A stretch of DNA of 36,173 nucleotides from Hyphomicrobiales bacterium (GTDB lineage: Bacteria > Pseudomonadota > Alphaproteobacteria > Rhizobiales > Aestuariivirgaceae), in contig JANYHB010000067.1 of the NCBI GenBank assembly GCA_025359265.1, forward strand, positions 1 to 36,173. Direction: 5' to 3'. Made by a program: the position numbers and the translations under genes. The first letter of the stretch is position 1. The number at the start of each line of letters is the position of its first letter. Of the stretch, positions 33,723 to 36,173 are shown piece after piece. The notes under the pieces are model-generated. The model saw nothing but the letters and a program-made list of their open reading frames with translations. It did no database searches and was not told where the DNA came from.

Positions 33723-34373
33723 TCATATGTGGAGACCCCCTTTGGCAAGGGCTTTTTTAGCGATGTTATGTGATCGGTTGCTTTCATATGTCCGGCCTGT
33801 TTGTGCAGCATAGGTGTTGCTGCTGGCCCTGATGGAAATCCGCCGATAAGGACCCCAATCAAGCTGTCGCGCTGTTAAGGCGCATTGAATCAGATGGGTT
33901 TTCCTTTCCATTGGCTCGATCGCTACACATCATCGACTGCCATTACCAATTCAGTTTTGCTGGCGTCGGTCACGCCGCCGGTTTGTAGGGCTGATAGCTT
34001 TCCTTTCGCGTCAGCACGACCCATGCGATCCGCGCCAGTTTGTTAGCCAGAGCCACGGAGACAAGCCTGAAGGGCTTGTTCACCATGAGCTTCCTCATCC
34101 AGCTGGCCAGTGGCGTTGGATTGTCTTTGATGTGACGGATAACGGCCGTAGCACCCACGACGAGCAGCCGACGCAGGTATCGGTCACCTTGCTTCGAGAT
34201 GCCACCAAGGCGGGTCTTGCCGCCAGTAGAATGCTGTAGCGGCGTCAATCCGAGCCATGCTGCGAATTGCCTGCCGGATTGGAATTGGTCGGGATTAGCG
34301 ACCGTCGCAGCCAAGGCTGTGGCGGTGAGTATCCCAACTCCTGGGATAGTGGCGAGTTTGCGGCTGTCTTCAT
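33723..34373 (-). mobile_element. IS110-family remnant (transposase C-terminus plus 3' non-coding end)
   Basis: The element reads leftward. It keeps the last 134 or so codons of the transposase (33970-34373) and about 245 bp of non-coding DNA beyond its stop (33723-33969). The 5' part is cut off by the IS256 element at 34374. Long non-coding ends are characteristic of IS110/IS1111 elements, where a bridge RNA can be encoded; I cannot fold or confirm one here. Confidence 0.6.
33970..34373 (-). pseudogene. IS110-family transposase, C-terminal fragment
   Basis: The frame reads EDSRKLATIPGVG, then TATALAATVANPDQFQSGRQFAAWLGLTP, then GGISKQGDRYLRRLLVVGA, the Transposase_20 domain with its conserved GISKxGDRYLR block. 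The N-terminal DEDD RuvC-like catalytic domain is missing, so it cannot work. The break at 34373 coincides with the left end of the IS256 element. Confidence 0.85.
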
Positions 34374-34403
34374 GGAACTGTCAGGAATTTTGTGCGCGAG
34401 GCC
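34374..34403 (+). repeat. left terminal inverted repeat of the IS256 element
   Basis: Begins GGAACTGTCAGGAATTTTGT. Compared with the right end it differs at three of 30 positions. Confidence 0.8.
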
Positions 34404-34428
34404 ATAGTGATGAACAGGAGAGAATCAC

Positions 34429-35631
34429 ATGGCTATCGAGAAAGAACTACTGGACCAACTTTTGGCTGGGCGCGATCCCAAGGAGTTGTTTGCCAAGAAC
34501 GGTTTGTTGGATGATCTGAAGAAGGCGCTATCCGAGCGCATTTTGAATGCTGAGTTGGATGGGCATTTGGATGATGAAGTATCGCGCGGTGCCGTCAATT
34601 GCCGCAACGGAGTGTCGAAGAAGTCGGTGCTGACGGGCACGTCTAAGATTGAACTGTCAGTGCCACGCGACCGTGAGGGGCGTTTCGATCCTCAACTGAT
34701 TGCCAAATATCAAAGGCGGTTTCCGGATTTTGATCAGAAGATCATCTCGATGTATGCACGCGGGTTATCGGTGCGCGAGGTGCGTGGGCATTTGGAGGAG
34801 ATCTACGGCCTTAAGGTCTCGCCCGATTTAATCTCGGCCATCACTGATGCGGTTCTGGACGAGGTTACAGAATGACAAAATCGGCCGCTCGACCCGGTTT
34901 TTCCAATTGTCTTTTTCGACGCTATTCGGGTTAAAATCCGCGATGAAGGATTTGTGCGCAACAAAGCGGTCTATATCGCCCTTGGCATTTTACCTGATGG
35001 AACAAAGGAGATTCTCGGCATCTGGATTGAACAAACCGAATGCGCCAAGTTCTGGCTCAGGGTCATGAATGAACTTAAGAACCGTGGCATTGCCGATATC
35101 CTCGTTGCTGTCGTTGATGGGTTAAAGGGCTTTCCTGATGCCATCACTGCCGTGTTCCCACAGGCCATCGTCCAAACCTGCATTGTGCATCTGATCCGTA
35201 ATTCGCTCGACTTCGTGTCGTGGAAAGATCGTAAGCTGATGGTGCCGGCACTCAAAGCCATCTACCGCGCCACGGACGCTGAAGCCGGAAGGGCAGCACT
35301 TGATGATTTTGAGGTCGGCCCCTGGGGCACACGTTATCCCGCCATCGTGCAAAGCTGGCGCAGAAACTGGCTCCACATCGTGCCCTTCTTTGCCTTTCCG
35401 ACAAGCGTGCGCCGGATCATTTACACGACAAATGCGATTGAGGCATTGAACTCAAAAATCCGGCGCGCCGTACGCACACGCGGGCACTTCCCGAATGATG
35501 ACGCGGCAATGAAATTACTGTATCTGGTTCTCAACCACGCAACCGACGACTGGAAACGGCCGCCGCGAGAATGGTTCGAGGCGCGGGCCCAGTTCGCCAT
35601 CATCTTTGGCGACAGGTTCCAAGGTCAATAA
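34429..35631 (+). pseudogene. IS256-family (mutator-type) transposase with an in-frame TGA
   Basis: 400 codons in one frame, full family length. The frame is interrupted only by TGA at 34873-34875, where the family has Trp (VTE-W-QNRPLDPVFP). The reading frame is unchanged on both sides, so a single G-to-A change made the stop. DDE candidates are the first Asp in VFFDAIRVKIRD, the second in VAVVDGLKGFPDA, and Glu in TTNAIEALNSKIRR; all lie after the stop. The N-terminal 148 residues hold only the DNA-binding part. It is inactive unless read through. Confidence 0.9.
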
Positions 35632-35638
35632 TGAAACC

Positions 35639-35668
35639 GGCCTCACGCACAAGATTCCTGACAGTCCC
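35639..35668 (-). repeat. right terminal inverted repeat of the IS256 element
   Basis: Read on the minus strand it begins GGGACTGTCAGGAATCTTGT. It starts eight bases after the transposase stop. Confidence 0.8.
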
Positions 35669-36173
35669 GGCCGACCTGATTTTCCACCCCCGCCTTCGCG
35701 GGGGCAGGCATTGCCCTTTCTCCCAACCGGATGCTGGCGTACAGGCAGTGGGTTCAATCAGGTAGTGGCTGCACATTTGCAGAAAGCGACGATTATACTG
35801 GCGTTCCTTGCCGACGAAGATCGCATCCACTGCCGTCTTCATATTGTCATAGATGCCGCGCGTGCAGGCGCCCCTGAAGAAAGCAAATGCCTTATCGTGA
35901 GCATCAAACACCATCTCCTGGGTCTCGCGTGGATAGGCACGCGCATAAAACATCCGGCTGTGACACAGGCGGACATGGGCAACCTTCAAGACAACCGTTG
36001 CGTTATTAATGCGAATGACTTCACGGCTCCAGTCAAACTGATAGGCTTCGCCAGCTGAGAAGGACAAAGGCACATAGGCATCCGCCGTTACCGAACCGCG
36101 CTCTTTGCCCCAAGCCTTCGCATAGCGTCTTACCGCGTCATAGCTGCCCTTGAAGCCTGCCTCACGCAGCTCC
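35669..36173 (-). pseudogene. IS21-family transposase IstA, internal fragment
   Basis: Runs in from the right edge: ELREAGFKGSYDAVRRYAK, then SAGEAYQFDWSREV, the first catalytic Asp region. RLCHSRMFYARAYPRETQEM, CTRGIYDNMKTAVDAIFVG (second Asp region) and CTPASGWEKGQ follow. After GQ a 23-bp palindromic insertion shifts the frame; the expected VENQVG resumes beyond it and is cut at 35669 by the IS256 end. The C-terminus and the istB helper are not in the window. The N-terminus lies beyond the window. Confidence 0.88.
35687..35711. repeat. small palindromic element inserted in istA
   Basis: CCCCCGC-CTTC-GCGGGGG (35687-35704) forms a perfect 7-bp hairpin followed by a CAGGCAT tail. Relative to the istA reading frame, 35689-35711 is 23 extra bases between the GQ and VENQVG codons. 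It resembles REP-like GC-rich palindromes common between genes in Alphaproteobacteria. Confidence 0.65.

Larger units (their letters stand above)
34374..35668 (+). mobile_element. IS256-family insertion sequence, full length, 1295 bp
   Basis: Bounded by 30-bp imperfect terminal inverted repeats (27 of 30 match) that enclose a single transposase gene. IS256 elements normally create an 8- to 9-bp target duplication. The flanks here are GTCTTCAT on the left and GGCCGACC on the right, which do not match. The left flank lies inside an IS110 transposase gene and the right inside an IS21 istA gene. Confidence 0.85.

Noticed and set aside
33723-33911. A 62-codon minus-strand frame in the IS110 non-coding end.
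   Set aside because: It lies in the conserved non-coding end of the element, has no domain or ribosome site, and is more likely non-coding IS sequence.

Overview
The window reads as an alphaproteobacterial chromosome segment, probably Hyphomicrobiales/Rhizobiales-like. The evidence is sugar ABC transporters in place of PTS systems, a BadF-type kinase with MurQ and NagB-II, a Caulobacter/Rhizobium-style inositol transporter, and tightly overlapping ATGA/TGATG operon junctions. The lineage call is inference; there is no rRNA or tRNA gene in the window to anchor it. The window is rich in decaying genes, and many of them were disrupted by a single base or a deletion.

Layout. Positions 1-1485 hold the 3' end of an unassigned gene, a C-terminal remnant of a LysR regulator, and a DUF849/BKACE gene with a one-base frameshift. 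Positions 1486-2559 are an intact membrane fatty acid desaturase. Positions 2712-12815 form a divergent regulon for N-acetylmuramic acid and N-acetylglucosamine. Leftward it has murQ and a complete CUT1 sugar ABC transporter. Rightward it has a BadF-type amino-sugar kinase, a GntR/UTRA regulator, NagB-II, NagA and a Gfo/Idh/MocA oxidoreductase. Both divergent promoters carry the same tandem repeat (TGGTATT with an 11-bp period) just before the start codons. The expected flow is uptake, 6-phosphorylation, lactyl-ether cleavage, deacetylation, and deamination to fructose-6-phosphate.

Positions 12851-19213 carry an SMP-30 lactonase divergent from a class III aminotransferase/APH-kinase pair. Next comes a deletion scar joining a headless SDR gene to a headless, frameshifted MocR regulator. 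After that is an 8-oxoguanine-deaminase-like amidohydrolase overlapping a broken oxygenase remnant.

Positions 19474-33200 are an inositol-type catabolic region. An aldolase, iolB and iolC run leftward from a perfect 20-bp LacI-type palindrome. An iolG-like dehydrogenase, an iolE-like dehydratase and a second Gfo/Idh protein run rightward from it. Two LacI-family regulators follow, separated by a wrecked second copy of the desaturase. A ribose/inositol-type ABC transporter (IbpA-IatA-IatP type) and another TIM-barrel isomerase complete it. iolD and iolA are not in the window.

Positions 33201-36173 are an insertion-sequence graveyard. It contains an IS110 C-terminal fragment and a full-length IS256-family element whose transposase carries one in-frame TGA. 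It also contains an IS21 istA fragment broken by both the IS256 element and a 23-bp palindromic insertion. The two flanks of the IS256 element do not match, which suggests recombination between IS copies. I found no CRISPR array, phage, toxin-antitoxin or defence system. The most informative novelties are the direct-repeat operator, the unassigned oxidoreductase in the amino-sugar operon, the kinase/PLP-enzyme pair and the rearrangement scars.
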